64,000 bases of DNA. Source: JAAXKN01 sp050259615. Lineage in GTDB: Bacteria; Bacteroidota; Ignavibacteria; Ignavibacteriales; SURF-24. Within the stretch, counting starts at the first letter, position 1, and each line of letters opens with the position of its first letter. A program made the position numbers and the translations under genes. The DNA is taken from positions 23,970-87,969 of the forward strand of contig JBLNAZ010000014.1 of assembly GCA_050259615.1 (NCBI GenBank), written 5' to 3'. A model generated the notes under the pieces. The model did no database searches. It was given only the letters and a program-made list of their open reading frames with translations, and had not been told where the DNA came from. Shown here piece by piece: positions 25,150 through 34,670 of the stretch.

Positions 25150-26403
25150 ATGGCAAAATTTAAGAACATTAGCATCCCTAGCGAAGGTGCTAAGATTACC
25201 ATTCAGAATGACAAACTGGTCGTTCCTGATAACCCGATTATTCCTTTTATAGAGGGTGACGGTACGGGTCCGGATATCTGGAAAGCTTCAAAGGTCGTCT
25301 TTGATGCCGCAGTTCAGAAAGCTTACAAGGGTAAAAGAAAAATCTCGTGGATGGAAGTTTATGCCGGCGAGAAAGCAACTAAAGTTTACGGAAAGAACCA
25401 GTGGCTTCCGAATGAAACAATTAAAGCAATAGGTGAGTACGTTGTTGCAATTAAAGGCCCCCTTACAACCCCGATCGGCGGCGGAATCAGAAGCCTTAAC
25501 GTTACATTAAGACAGAAGCTCGACCTGTTTGCATGCGTAAGACCCGTTAAGTACTACGCAGGAACACCAAGCCCGATGAAACGCCCCCAGGACCTCGATA
25601 TCGTTTTGTTCAGGGAAAACACCGAAGACGTTTATGCAGGAATTGAATTTAAGGCAGGATCCAAAGAAGCCAATAAAATAATTGAAATGCTCGAAAAGGA
25701 TATGAAGAAGGAAGTCCGCCCCAACTCAGGAATCGGTATTAAGCCTATGAGCGAATTCGGTTCAGCACGACTTTTTAAGAAAGCAATGGACTATGCTATT
25801 GCCAACGGACGAAAGAGCGTAACTATTGTTCATAAAGGCAACATTATGAAGTTTACTGAAGGCTCATTCAAGGAATGGTGCTACAAGGCTGCAAAAGGGG
25901 ATTATGCAGGTATAATTGTAACTGAAGATGAACTTTCTTCAAAATACAAGGGCAAAATGCCCGAAGGCAAAATCCTTGTTAAGGACAGAATTGCAGACAG
26001 CATGTTCCAGCAGCTTTTATTAAGACCTGCCGAATATGACGTCGTTGCCACACCTAACCTTAACGGCGATTACCTTTCGGATGCAGCTGCGGCCCAGGTT
26101 GGCGGACTTGGTATTGCACCGGGTGCCAATATCAGCTACCATGTGGCTCTTTTTGAAGCTACGCACGGTACAGCTCCCAAATATGCCGGACTCGATAAGA
26201 TCAATCCGGGTTCAGTCATTCTTTCCGGCGTTATGATGCTGGAATATATGGGCTGGAATGAAGCTGCAGCCCTTATTGAAAAGGCAATGACCAGGACAAT
26301 TAAGTCAAAAGTTGTGACATATGACTTTGCAAGGCTCATGACAGGAGCAAAAGAAGTAAAATCTTCACAATTTGCCCGTGCAATTGTAGACAATATGAAG
26401 TAA
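25150..26403 (+). CDS. icd: Isocitrate dehydrogenase (NADP+)
   Basis: The 417-residue product oxidises isocitrate to 2-oxoglutarate in the citric acid cycle. It has the full E. coli-type set: PFIEGDGTGPDIW at the nucleotide end, TTPIGGGIRSLNVTLRQ with the substrate Ser and Arg residues, RENTEDVYAGIEF, KGNIMKFTEG with the catalytic Lys, and LNGDYLSDAAAAQVGGLG with the metal-binding Asp residues, then ATHGTAPKYAG. The substrate-site Ser that IDH kinase phosphorylates in enterics is in the GIRSLN loop. Strong AGGAG ribosome site; it follows the UPF0104 gene by 11 bases and ends the run with an intrinsic terminator. Confidence 0.96.
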   Translation: MAKFKNISIPSEGAKITIQNDKLVVPDNPIIPFIEGDGTGPDIWKASKVVFDAAVQKAYKGKRKISWMEVYAGEKATKVYGKNQWLPNETIKAIGEYVVAIKGPLTTPIGGGIRSLNVTLRQKLDLFACVRPVKYYAGTPSPMKRPQDLDIVLFRENTEDVYAGIEFKAGSKEANKIIEMLEKDMKKEVRPNSGIGIKPMSEFGSARLFKKAMDYAIANGRKSVTIVHKGNIMKFTEGSFKEWCYKAAKGDYAGIIVTEDELSSKYKGKMPEGKILVKDRIADSMFQQLLLRPAEYDVVATPNLNGDYLSDAAAAQVGGLGIAPGANISYHVALFEATHGTAPKYAGLDKINPGSVILSGVMMLEYMGWNEAAALIEKAMTRTIKSKVVTYDFARLMTGAKEVKSSQFARAIVDNMK

Positions 26404-26423
26404 ATTTGATATAATATAAAATA

Positions 26424-26477
26424 AATAAGTCCACTTTATCCTTTATGTTGATTTTCAAAAGTGGACTTATTATTTTA
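26424..26477 (+). terminator. Intrinsic terminator after icd
   Basis: AATAAGTCCACTTT and AAAGTGGACTTATT form a 14-bp stem with a 20-base loop, followed by TATTTT. Confidence 0.85.
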
Positions 26478-26507
26478 ACAAAACTATTATAAAACTGAGG
26501 AGGCACT

Positions 26508-26891
26508 ATGTCTAGGGATAACGGTCTTGGAAAAGGATTATTGATAGGAATACTGACCGGTTCAGTTGTTGGTTCAATCATTGCTCTCCTGTACGCTCCA
26601 AAAAGCGGCAAAGAACTGCGAAAGGACATAAAGGAAAAAACCGACGAATTTATGGGTGAGGCAGAGCAGTACCTTGCCGAGGCAAAAGTAAAAGCCGTGG
26701 AAATGATCAACGACGGAAAAAAAAAATCCGAAAAGCTGATTTCTGATGCCAGAGTAAAAGTAGAGGGCTTGCTTCAGGATGCTGAGAAGGTTCTTGACAA
26801 TGCAAAGAATATGGCTGGAGATGAAGGCGATAAGTTAAAAAGCGCTTTCAAAGCCGGGCTCGATGCATACAAGAATGAACAGAAACCTTAA
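26508..26891 (+). CDS. YtxH-domain protein
   Basis: The 127-residue product has a YtxH (gas-vesicle-like) start: GKGLLIGILTGSVVGSIIALLYAPKSGKELR, that is a glycine-rich membrane helix (about 8-30) followed by the conserved APKSGKE run. The rest is a charged Lys/Glu/Asp amphipathic helix with ALxxA heptads, facing the cytoplasm. Such proteins are general stress and envelope factors of unknown mechanism. The ribosome site GAGGAGG is strong. The next gene (27036) is a second small membrane coiled-coil protein, so the two probably work together. Confidence 0.85.
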   Translation: MSRDNGLGKGLLIGILTGSVVGSIIALLYAPKSGKELRKDIKEKTDEFMGEAEQYLAEAKVKAVEMINDGKKKSEKLISDARVKVEGLLQDAEKVLDNAKNMAGDEGDKLKSAFKAGLDAYKNEQKP

Positions 26892-27035
26892 CACCCGGAA
26901 TGCAACTATTTTTTGCTGGCAGAATATTTTCTGATGCGGCATCTCTTTTAAATTCAGGTGTAACGGATCTTAAAAGGAGGAGTCTTAATATTAATTTAAC
27001 TTAAAGCCTCGTCATTAAGGCAGGGAGATTGAACT

Positions 27036-27428
27036 ATGGATACAGCGTTGAATATCTTTCTGATTATATTGCTGATTTCGGCTTCCATTCTGTGCATTTA
27101 TCTTGTAATTACGCTCAAACAGGTTACAAAGACAATTGCGGCCCTTCAGAAGGACGTCGAACAGATAAAGGGAAACGTGGAACCTATTCTTGCAAACGTA
27201 AATATCATTACGGGAAAGGTGGCACTGGTTACCGAAGAGGTTGAATCTGTCATATCGGCTGTAAAATTATTAATCGAAAACTTAAAGGATAAAGCTGAAG
27301 ATCTTCTGGACAAAACTAAACGAATCAAAGCAAGTGTGGGAGATAGTCCGGGGGGAGATGTTTTCAGGAAAGTAGTTGGAATTTCCCGCGGAATATCTGC
27401 CTTTTGGAGTACTCTAAAAAATAAATAA
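27036..27428 (+). CDS. DUF948-like small membrane coiled-coil protein
   Basis: The 130-residue product has one N-terminal membrane helix (about 5-27, ALNIFLIILLISASILCIYLV) followed by a long amphipathic region with regular hydrophobic spacing (QVTKTIAALQKDVEQIKGNVEPILANVNIITGKV). That resembles DUF948 proteins, which often sit beside a YtxH gene, as here. It has no enzyme motifs. A helix-rich body anchored to the membrane suggests a structural or scaffold role in the envelope. The EF-G-like gene follows 35 bases later. Confidence 0.75.
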   Translation: MDTALNIFLIILLISASILCIYLVITLKQVTKTIAALQKDVEQIKGNVEPILANVNIITGKVALVTEEVESVISAVKLLIENLKDKAEDLLDKTKRIKASVGDSPGGDVFRKVVGISRGISAFWSTLKNK

Positions 27429-27463
27429 ATTAAGGGTAATTTTTAATTTAGTGGAGGTCTCAC

Positions 27464-29554
27464 TTGAAAGAATACGGATCGGATTCTATCCGGAATATTG
27501 CGTTCATCGGTCATGGCGGAAGCGGAAAAACTTCTTTATCTGAATTGATTCTGTTCACTGGTGGTGAAATTAATCGTATTGGCAAGGTTGAAGAAGGCAA
27601 TACGACTTCGGATTATAATGCCAATGAGATCGAAAGACAAATCTCTATTACTTCTACTCCTCTTCATATCGAATGGAATAATACAAAAATCAACATTTTA
27701 GATACACCCGGTTATTCAGACTTTATTGGGCAGGTAAAAAGTGCTCTCCATATTGCTGATACTGCTGTTGCTGTTTTGAAATCCGCAGAAGGTGTTGAAG
27801 TCGGTTCGGAATCTACCTGGAATTTTGTGAGGGAATACAATCTGCCTGCGGCGGTTCTGATCAATAAAGTTGATAATGAACATTCAAAATTCAGCCAGAC
27901 AATTGAAATGGCTAAGGAAAGATTGTCCCCTGATGTTACCGCAGTTACTTTACCTGCAAAAGAAGGTGTAAATTTTGATACTGTTATTGATCTTATCAGT
28001 ATGAAAGCTTATACCTACGCTCCTGCAGGATCGAAGAAGGTAACGGAGTGCGAAATTCCTGCCGACATGAAGTCTGATGCTGAAACGATGAGGGAAGCTC
28101 TCATTGAAAAAGTTGCTGAAAGTGATGAGGACCTGTTAAATAAGTTTTTTGAAAATGGCACCCTTACCGAAGAAGAACTCCAGAAAGGGCTCAAAACGGC
28201 AGTCCTTAAAAGAGGTATCGTTCCTGCCTTTGCAGTCTCTGCTATAAATGGCGTCGGCATTAATAACTTCCTGGACTTTACATCCAAATATTTACCTTCA
28301 CCGGCCGAAAGGGATAATGTTGAAGGCAAGTTTAAGGATAAGGAACAGAAAGTTTCTGTTCCTGTTAACGATAAAGGCGAACCCGTTCTTTTTGTATTCA
28401 AGACTTTATCAGAGTCGCACGTTGGTGAACTTTCTGTTTTTAAGGTATTCTCGGGCACCATTCAGGCAGGCCTGGATCTTATGAACGAAAATAACGGCAA
28501 GTCGGAAAGGTTAAGCCAGCTTTTCTATCTGAACGGCAAGAACAGAAAGGATGCTTCAAAAATCCACGCCGGCGATATCGGCGCTGTAGTAAAATTAAAG
28601 GATACACATACAAACAATACTCTCTCTTCAAAGAGTTTTCCGGTTATACTTAACCCTATTAAATTCCCTGATGCAATCATAAGCAGTGCAATTATTCCAA
28701 AGTCCAAGGGCGACGAAGATAAGATTTCTGCAGGCCTGCATACGCTGCACGAGGAAGATCCTACCTTCGGCGTAAAGTTTGACCCTGAACTGAGCCAGAC
28801 TATAGTTTCAGGCCAGGGTGAACTCCAGCTTTCTCTGGCAGTTAAACTCCTTAAGGACCGTTACGGTGTGGACGTTGACCTTGCTGAACCCAGAATCCCG
28901 TACCGCGAAACTATTAAGGGCGTCTGCGAAAACGTTGAATACAAGCACAAAAAACAGTCCGGCGGACGCGGCCAGTACGGCCACGTTGTTATGAAACTTG
29001 AACCGCTGCCAAGAGGTACCGGCTTTGAATTCGTTAACGGCATCGTGGGCGGTGTTATTCCCGGCAGATTTATTCCTGCTGTTGAAAAAGGCATCATTGA
29101 AACAATGCAGAGGGGTATTCTTACAGGTTCAAAAGTTATTGACATAAAGGCTACCTTGTTCTTCGGTTCATATCACGACGTTGACTCAGATGAAATGTCT
29201 TTTAAGATAGCTGGCTCACAGGGTTTCAAGAAAGGCTTTATGGAAGCTAAGCCTGTTCTTCTTGAACCGATCTACGAAGTTGAAGTAACCGTCCCTGAAG
29301 AGTTCATGGGTGACGTTATGGGCAACCTTTCAAGCCGCCGCGGTAAAATCCTCGGTATGGATTCAGAAGGACCCTTCCAGATCATTAAGGCTAACGTCCC
29401 TCTTTCGGAACTCTACAGGTATTCAACACACTTAAGAAGCCTTACTTCAGGACGCGGACTTTACAAGATGAAATTCGCATTCTATGAGGAAGTTCCTAAA
29501 GAAGTTGAAGGAAAGGTCATCGAAGAGTACAAGAAATCAAAAGAAGAAGAGTAG
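27464..29554 (+). CDS. EF-G-like translational GTPase (EF-G2 class)
   Basis: The 696-residue product is a full five-domain EF-G relative, TTG start with GGAGG upstream. The G domain has GHGGSGKTS (residues 16-24), switch I with ERQISIT instead of the usual RGITI, DTPGYSDF (80-87) and NKVD (134-137). Canonical EF-G has DTPGHVDF, where the His is the catalytic residue; here Tyr84 takes its place. Domains II-V follow, with YRETIK, GGRGQYGHV, KGIIETMQRG, GSYHDVDSDEMSFKIA, EVTVPEEFMGDVMGNLSSRRG. These features match the EF-G2 paralogues of Thermus and others, which bind ribosomes and hydrolyse GTP but whose exact role is unsettled. The normal fusA is probably elsewhere. Confidence 0.85.
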   Translation: MKEYGSDSIRNIAFIGHGGSGKTSLSELILFTGGEINRIGKVEEGNTTSDYNANEIERQISITSTPLHIEWNNTKINILDTPGYSDFIGQVKSALHIADTAVAVLKSAEGVEVGSESTWNFVREYNLPAAVLINKVDNEHSKFSQTIEMAKERLSPDVTAVTLPAKEGVNFDTVIDLISMKAYTYAPAGSKKVTECEIPADMKSDAETMREALIEKVAESDEDLLNKFFENGTLTEEELQKGLKTAVLKRGIVPAFAVSAINGVGINNFLDFTSKYLPSPAERDNVEGKFKDKEQKVSVPVNDKGEPVLFVFKTLSESHVGELSVFKVFSGTIQAGLDLMNENNGKSERLSQLFYLNGKNRKDASKIHAGDIGAVVKLKDTHTNNTLSSKSFPVILNPIKFPDAIISSAIIPKSKGDEDKISAGLHTLHEEDPTFGVKFDPELSQTIVSGQGELQLSLAVKLLKDRYGVDVDLAEPRIPYRETIKGVCENVEYKHKKQSGGRGQYGHVVMKLEPLPRGTGFEFVNGIVGGVIPGRFIPAVEKGIIETMQRGILTGSKVIDIKATLFFGSYHDVDSDEMSFKIAGSQGFKKGFMEAKPVLLEPIYEVEVTVPEEFMGDVMGNLSSRRGKILGMDSEGPFQIIKANVPLSELYRYSTHLRSLTSGRGLYKMKFAFYEEVPKEVEGKVIEEYKKSKEEE

Positions 29555-29573
29555 TTTCTTTGGTCCTGTTTAT

Positions 29574-29607
29574 AAGGCGGAGGAAATTCTCTTCCGCCTT
29601 TTTTTTT
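29574..29607 (+). terminator. Intrinsic terminator after the EF-G-like gene
   Basis: AAGGCGGAGGA and TCTTCCGCCTT make a hairpin (one G-T pair) followed by nine T's. Confidence 0.92.
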
Positions 29608-29664
29608 ATGGTTTTGTAATTTTATTGAACTTAAATTAAGAAGAAGTGTAATATGAGGTCTGAT

Positions 29665-30168
29665 ATGGATAAACTCTGGTCTCCCTGGAGATCACTGTAC
29701 ATAGATTCATTTAAGGATGAAAAAAAATCCTCCGGCTGCATCTTCTGCGGCCAGAAGGATACAGACATAAACGATATGAATAACCTCGTTGTTTATAAGG
29801 GGGAGCTCACATTTATTGTTCTCAACCTTTTTCCTTATAACAGCGGACACCTTATGGTTGTACCATACAGACATACAAACGATTTTTCGAGCCTTTCAAA
29901 GGAGGAAAATCTCGAAGTAATGGAAAACCTTCAGCTTGCCGGCAAGGCTCTTGAAATTTCAATGAAGCCCCACGGCTTTAATATCGGGGCAAATATCGGA
30001 AAGGCCGCGGGAGCGGGAATAGACCAGCACATCCATTTCCACCTCGTCCCGAGATGGAACGGTGACATTAACTTTATGCCCGCTATTGGGGAAGTAAAGG
30101 TGATTTCACAGGACCTTCTGGAAACAAAGAAAAATCTCCTCAAGGCCTTTAAGGAACTGAAAAAATAA
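29665..30168 (+). CDS. HIT family hydrolase
   Basis: The 167-residue product (starting at ATG 29665 because GAGG lies 6 bases upstream; an in-frame ATG at 29653 would add four residues) has a CxxC zinc pair (CIFCG), the substrate strand LVVYKGELTFIVLNLFPYNSGHLMVVPYRH and the histidine triad QHIHFHLVPRW. In the HIT superfamily the middle His is nucleophile on nucleoside phosphates such as Ap4A or adenylated substrates. The zinc pair and HxHxH place it with the APA-phosphorylase-like or FHIT-like branch. It is directly followed by a glycerate kinase gene (2-base gap). Confidence 0.9.
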   Translation: MDKLWSPWRSLYIDSFKDEKKSSGCIFCGQKDTDINDMNNLVVYKGELTFIVLNLFPYNSGHLMVVPYRHTNDFSSLSKEENLEVMENLQLAGKALEISMKPHGFNIGANIGKAAGAGIDQHIHFHLVPRWNGDINFMPAIGEVKVISQDLLETKKNLLKAFKELKK

Positions 30169-30169
30169 A

Positions 30170-31321
30170 ATGCCTGAAATTTTAATTGCTCCAAACAGCT
30201 TTAAGGAGTGTGCGGATTCTGTCAGGCTTACACGCCTGTTCCATGAAGCTCTTCAGAGTGAACTCTTAAACAGGTATAAGACCAGGGACTTCCATCTCAT
30301 AGATAAACCCGTTTCAGACGGCGGGGATGGATTCCTGAACGTCTGCACTGAAAATTTTCACCTTAAGAAAACGGATATTACGGTGCAGGCTCCATTTGAA
30401 GGCTCCACGGTAAAGACTTCTTACGGATATTCCGAAAAGAATAAATCCGTTTATATAGAATCGGCTGAAGTGCTTGGAATGAAGCTGATTCCGGAAGAAA
30501 AAAGACACCCTCTTGCTTTAAGTTCCAGGGGACTTGGTGAAATTCTGCTCCGGCTGCAAAATGATAAATCTTCAGGTAAACTGGATGTACGCAGGGTGGT
30601 TATTGGTATTGGAGGCACCGGAACGAGCGATTTCGGCATCGGTATGTTCTCAGTTTTGGGCTTAAAGCTTCTTGGTGCGGATAAAATAGAGCTTAATCCG
30701 GTTCCTGAAAACTTCCGGCTTGTGGAAGAAATCATCTGGAAAAATCCGGCGCTCAATTTTGAAATTGAAGCCGTCCTGGACGTTAATACGCCGCTGCTGG
30801 GTGAAAAGGGGACGGCACGCATCTTTGCTCCCCAGAAAGGAGCATCGCCCGATGAAGTGGAAACACTTGAAAAAGGGCTCGAAAACATTGTAAATATTTT
30901 AAGCAAATGGAAGAATACCAGCGGACTCCCTGGAGCCGGGGGCGGCCTTGCCGGAGGTCTTCACTTTTTCCTCGATGCAGAATATAAATTTGCACGGGAC
31001 TTCTTAAGAGAAGACCTGGGCTTAAACCGCAGCAGATTAAAACCCGACCTTATTGTTACCGGCGAAGGATCATTTGACTCTCAGTCGATGATGCAGAAAG
31101 GAGTGTTTCTTATCCTGGATGAGTTTTTGCCAACCGGGGTGCCTCAGTTTGTCTGTGCCGGCAGGATTAAGGATATACCGGATGAACTTAAACGGGAAAA
31201 CGTCAAATTTATTGAAATTTCAAGGTTTTTCTCATCCCCCGGGGAATCCATGAGAAATATTGAAAAGGGAATCCGCCTTGCTTCGGAAGAAATTTTGAAA
31301 ATTTATTTTAATAGGGCATAG
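30170..31321 (+). CDS. glxK: Glycerate kinase
   Basis: The 383-residue product belongs to the glycerate kinase type 1/GlxK family: it opens with ILIAPNSFKECADSV, then PVSDGGDGFLNV, YIESAEVLGM, GIGGTGTSDFGIGM, the glycine-rich GLPGAGGGLAGGLHFF nucleotide site and DLIVTGEGSFDSQSM. It phosphorylates glycerate to 2- or 3-phosphoglycerate, feeding C2/C3 acids into glycolysis. Co-transcribed with the HIT gene. Length and motifs are complete. The following 80-base gap holds the dyad TAGAAC-CAA-GTTCTA (31369-31383), just before thyA. Confidence 0.92.
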   Translation: MPEILIAPNSFKECADSVRLTRLFHEALQSELLNRYKTRDFHLIDKPVSDGGDGFLNVCTENFHLKKTDITVQAPFEGSTVKTSYGYSEKNKSVYIESAEVLGMKLIPEEKRHPLALSSRGLGEILLRLQNDKSSGKLDVRRVVIGIGGTGTSDFGIGMFSVLGLKLLGADKIELNPVPENFRLVEEIIWKNPALNFEIEAVLDVNTPLLGEKGTARIFAPQKGASPDEVETLEKGLENIVNILSKWKNTSGLPGAGGGLAGGLHFFLDAEYKFARDFLREDLGLNRSRLKPDLIVTGEGSFDSQSMMQKGVFLILDEFLPTGVPQFVCAGRIKDIPDELKRENVKFIEISRFFSSPGESMRNIEKGIRLASEEILKIYFNRA

Positions 31322-31400
31322 ATTTTTTTATATTCATGTACCCGAAACTATTCTTGTTGGAGTTTATTTAGAACCAAGTTCTAGGATGAGAAAATAATTT

Positions 31401-32240
31401 ATGAAGGAATATCTTGATCTGGTTAAACTTGTGATCGATGAGGGCACACGCAAGCCTTCTCGTACAGGTATAGATACAATCTCTTATTTTTCAGCTTTTT
31501 ACAGGGTGGACCTTTCGAAAGGTTTTCCGCTTCTTACAACAAAAAAGATGATCTGGAATTCACTGCTCCACGAGGTGCTGTGGTATTTATCAGGAGATAA
31601 CCACATCAGAAACCTGAGAAAACATACAAAGATATGGGACGCGTGGGCGGATGAGGATGGAAACCTCGAAACGGCTTACGGCTATTACTGGAGGCATTTT
31701 CCGAGTGCTGAAAAAGATAAACAGGGCAACTGGAAAGTAACTGAGATCGACCAGATTAAATATGTAATTGATACTCTGAAGACAAACCCCTACAGCAGGA
31801 GACTTGTAGTTACGGCCTGGGAACCTGGAAATGCCACCAAAAGCAAGCTCCCACCATGCCATTATACGTTTGTTTTTAACGTTAACGACGGAAAACTTAA
31901 CTGCCACCTTACGCAGCGCTCAGGCGATATTGCGCTTGGTATTCCATTTAACCTTGCTGCCTACTCGCTTTTGACTCAGATAATTGCGCAGGAGACGGGG
32001 CTTGAACTTGGATACTTTGCCCATACTATCATCGACGCCCATATTTATGTGGCTGACAAGGGTACGCCTATGGAAAAGTACGACCACCTGGAAGGCCTGA
32101 AAGAACAGCTGAAAAGAGAGCCTTTGCCGCTCCCTGTGCTGAGAATTGCAAAAAAACCGATCGATATGCTGACTTTTGAGGATTTTGAACTCGTTAATTA
32201 TCAGCACCTGGACAGAATTAAGTTTGAAGTAGCTGTTTAA
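31401..32240 (+). CDS. thyA: Thymidylate synthase
   Basis: The 279-residue product converts dUMP and methylene-tetrahydrofolate to dTMP and dihydrofolate. The catalytic Cys is at 153 (LPPCHYTF), with LTQRSGDIALGIPFNLAAYSLLTQ after it and VVTAWEPGN before it. N-terminal DEGTRKPSRTGIDTISYF carries the phosphate-binding Arg. It is the folate-dependent ThyA, not ThyX. It is followed 14 bases later by folA, the enzyme that recycles the dihydrofolate it makes: a sensible and common operon. Confidence 0.97.
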   Translation: MKEYLDLVKLVIDEGTRKPSRTGIDTISYFSAFYRVDLSKGFPLLTTKKMIWNSLLHEVLWYLSGDNHIRNLRKHTKIWDAWADEDGNLETAYGYYWRHFPSAEKDKQGNWKVTEIDQIKYVIDTLKTNPYSRRLVVTAWEPGNATKSKLPPCHYTFVFNVNDGKLNCHLTQRSGDIALGIPFNLAAYSLLTQIIAQETGLELGYFAHTIIDAHIYVADKGTPMEKYDHLEGLKEQLKREPLPLPVLRIAKKPIDMLTFEDFELVNYQHLDRIKFEVAV

Positions 32241-32254
32241 CAGGAGAAAACTAT

Positions 32255-32728
32255 TTGCGGAAGATAATTGTGGCGGCTGTAGCCCAAAACGGAGTGATTG
32301 GAAATAAGGGTACAATGCCCTGGCATTCCAGCGAGGATTTTAAGTACTTTAAGTCGCTTACAACAGGCAATCCTGTTATAATGGGAAGGAAGACACTTGA
32401 GTCGCTGGGTAAACCCCTAAAAGGAAGGCTTAATATTGTCATTTCACGAACCATGGAAAGTAATAGTCCGGAAGTGATGGTATTCAGTTCCCTTGCCGGT
32501 GCATATGAGTACTGTGAAAACGAAATCAAGGCTGAAAAGATTTTTATAATTGGCGGCGGGGATATTTTTAAGGAGGCCATTAAATCTATAGATGAGATGA
32601 GCATTTCGAGAATGAAGTTTGAAGCTGAAGGAGACGTGTTTTTTCCTGCCTTCGAGGTTTCAGAATGGGAAAGTGAAGTAAAAGCTGAATATGAGGATTT
32701 TCAGGTCATATGGTACAAGAGAAAATAA
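32255..32728 (+). CDS. folA: Dihydrofolate reductase
   Basis: The 157-residue product reduces dihydrofolate to tetrahydrofolate with NADPH. VAAVAQNGVIGNKGTMPW with the conserved Trp opens it, followed by DFKYFKSLTTGNPVIMGRKTLESLGKPLKGR and IFIIGGGDIFKEAI with the NADPH-binding Gly run. TTG start with CAGGAG upstream. Catalytic acid: the DF after SSE (Glu-Asp-Phe). It sits 14 bases after thyA and 22 bases before mutL. Confidence 0.95.
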   Translation: MRKIIVAAVAQNGVIGNKGTMPWHSSEDFKYFKSLTTGNPVIMGRKTLESLGKPLKGRLNIVISRTMESNSPEVMVFSSLAGAYEYCENEIKAEKIFIIGGGDIFKEAIKSIDEMSISRMKFEAEGDVFFPAFEVSEWESEVKAEYEDFQVIWYKRK

Positions 32729-32750
32729 TTTCAAGCAGAAACGAAGAGAA

Positions 32751-34670
32751 ATGAAAAATAAAATACAAATACTCCCGGAGAATATCGCTAACAAGATTGC
32801 CGCCGGCGAGGTAGTTCAGCGCCCTGAATCTGTCGTCAAAGAGCTCCTTGAGAACTCTATTGATGCCAATGCAAAGAGTATAGACGTTGTTGTTAAACGT
32901 GCAGGCAAGGTGCTCATACAGATTGTTGATGACGGCGACGGCATGACGGAAGAAGATGCCATTTTAAGCATACAGCGCCACGCTACAAGCAAAATCCATG
33001 TCTATGAGGACCTTGAGGCAATTAAAACCCTGGGCTTCCGTGGAGAGGCTCTAAGCTCAATTGCAGCTGTAAGCCAGCTTGAGATTAAAACGGAAATGAT
33101 GGAAGACGAGGTGGGCATCTGCCTGAAAGTGGAAGACGGTGCCAGCGTTACAATTGAAAAAGGTTCCTTTTCCAAAGGCACTTCAATTTCTGTAAGGAAC
33201 CTCTTCTTCAACACTCCGGCAAGACGCAACTTCATGAAGAGCGATGCCACGGAGTTAAAACATATAATTGACACATTTAAGAAAATAGCCTTAAGCCGCC
33301 CTGAAATTGCCTTCAGATTCTTTAACGATGATGAGGTGATATTTGACTTTTCACCGGGAACAACCGAGGAAAGAATACAGGCCATTTTTGCAGATAATAT
33401 GCTGGATGCACTAATTGAAGTTAAGGAACTTACCAATTTCCTGAGCGTCTCGGGCTACATTGCAAAACCAGCCTATCTGAGGAAAAGCAAGGGGGAACAG
33501 TACCTTTTTATAAATAAACGGTTTGTTGTAAGTAAACAGGTCAACCACGCTGTTTTCCACTCCTATGAGAATATACTGGATAAGGGTGATTACCCCTTCT
33601 TTATACTTTTCCTGGAACTCGATCCCAGGGGGATCGACATAAATGTACACCCTTCAAAGCTTGAAGTTAAATTTGAGGACGACAGGGATGTTTATGCCTT
33701 CATGCACGCAGTTATAAAGAAGGCCCTTGGAAGCTACGACCTCGTGCCGTCGATGACTTTTGGTAATGAGGGAGATTCCGGAAAAGAAAGGCTGCATTTT
33801 GACGACTTCCGCAGGACCGAAAAAAATGATTTCCAGGACCGCCCGGACTTCCAGTCACAGACTTCCTCACAGCGCAGTGATGCAATGCCGCAGCAGCAGC
33901 CCCAGGCCATGAGAGGCAGCCGCGGGAGCGACTTCTCAGACAGGGATATAGATCTGCTCTTTAACTCTCTTAATCCTGAAATAAGGCAAACTGCACCGGA
34001 AGAGGCTGTAGATCATCCGTTCAGTCAGACAGAAAACAGGGAGGTGTACCATTCAGTTTCCCCCGGAAGGCTTGAAGATGAAGCCCGCGATCTGAAGGTA
34101 TTTACATCGTTTATTATTCAGCTTCATAATAAGTATATACTCTCCCAGATAAAAAGCGGCCTTATGATTATAGACCAGCACGTGGCGCACGAGAGAATAC
34201 TCTATGAAAAAGCCCTGAAGTCATTTAACGCCGATCTGCCTTTTTCCCAGCAGCTCCTTTTTTCGCAGTCGATTACTGTAGATGCAGGCGACTACGCACT
34301 TCTTAAGGAACTGAACCCTTTTCTTACAAAACTGGGCTTTGAGATAAAATTCTTCAGCAAAAATACCGTTGTAGTAGACGGGGTTCCGCAGGATGTAAAA
34401 CTCGGCACAGAGGAGAAGATACTTCTCGAGATAGTTGACGAGTATAAAAAGAACCAGAGGGAAAAGCACCTTGAGGAAAGGGATAATCTTGCAAAGTCAT
34501 TTTCCTGCAAGACAGCCATCAAGGCCGGCGACAGACTCTCGGAAAAAGAGATGAGGCTCCTGGTGGACCAGCTTTTTGCCACTTCCATGCCTTATGTGTG
34601 TCCCCACGGGCGCCCCATAATAATAAAAATTCCCCTCGAGGAATTCGACAAGCGCTTCGGCCGCACATGA
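32751..34670 (+). CDS. mutL: DNA mismatch repair protein MutL
   Basis: From ATG 32751 the product is 639 residues. The N-terminal GHKL ATPase (about 1-330) has ELLENSIDANA, DDGDGM, RHATSKI and TLGFRGEALSSIAAVS, all needed for ATP binding. A Gln/Ser/Pro-rich linker of about 90 residues follows (about 345-435). The C-terminal dimer domain carries DQHVAHERILYE (about residue 475), which matches the endonuclease consensus DQHA(x)2E(x)4E, except that Val replaces Ala, and CPHGRPI near the end. So this MutL is likely a nicking endonuclease, as expected where there is no MutH. It overlaps no other gene and is the last of the thyA-folA-mutL run. Confidence 0.96.
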   Translation: MKNKIQILPENIANKIAAGEVVQRPESVVKELLENSIDANAKSIDVVVKRAGKVLIQIVDDGDGMTEEDAILSIQRHATSKIHVYEDLEAIKTLGFRGEALSSIAAVSQLEIKTEMMEDEVGICLKVEDGASVTIEKGSFSKGTSISVRNLFFNTPARRNFMKSDATELKHIIDTFKKIALSRPEIAFRFFNDDEVIFDFSPGTTEERIQAIFADNMLDALIEVKELTNFLSVSGYIAKPAYLRKSKGEQYLFINKRFVVSKQVNHAVFHSYENILDKGDYPFFILFLELDPRGIDINVHPSKLEVKFEDDRDVYAFMHAVIKKALGSYDLVPSMTFGNEGDSGKERLHFDDFRRTEKNDFQDRPDFQSQTSSQRSDAMPQQQPQAMRGSRGSDFSDRDIDLLFNSLNPEIRQTAPEEAVDHPFSQTENREVYHSVSPGRLEDEARDLKVFTSFIIQLHNKYILSQIKSGLMIIDQHVAHERILYEKALKSFNADLPFSQQLLFSQSITVDAGDYALLKELNPFLTKLGFEIKFFSKNTVVVDGVPQDVKLGTEEKILLEIVDEYKKNQREKHLEERDNLAKSFSCKTAIKAGDRLSEKEMRLLVDQLFATSMPYVCPHGRPIIIKIPLEEFDKRFGRT

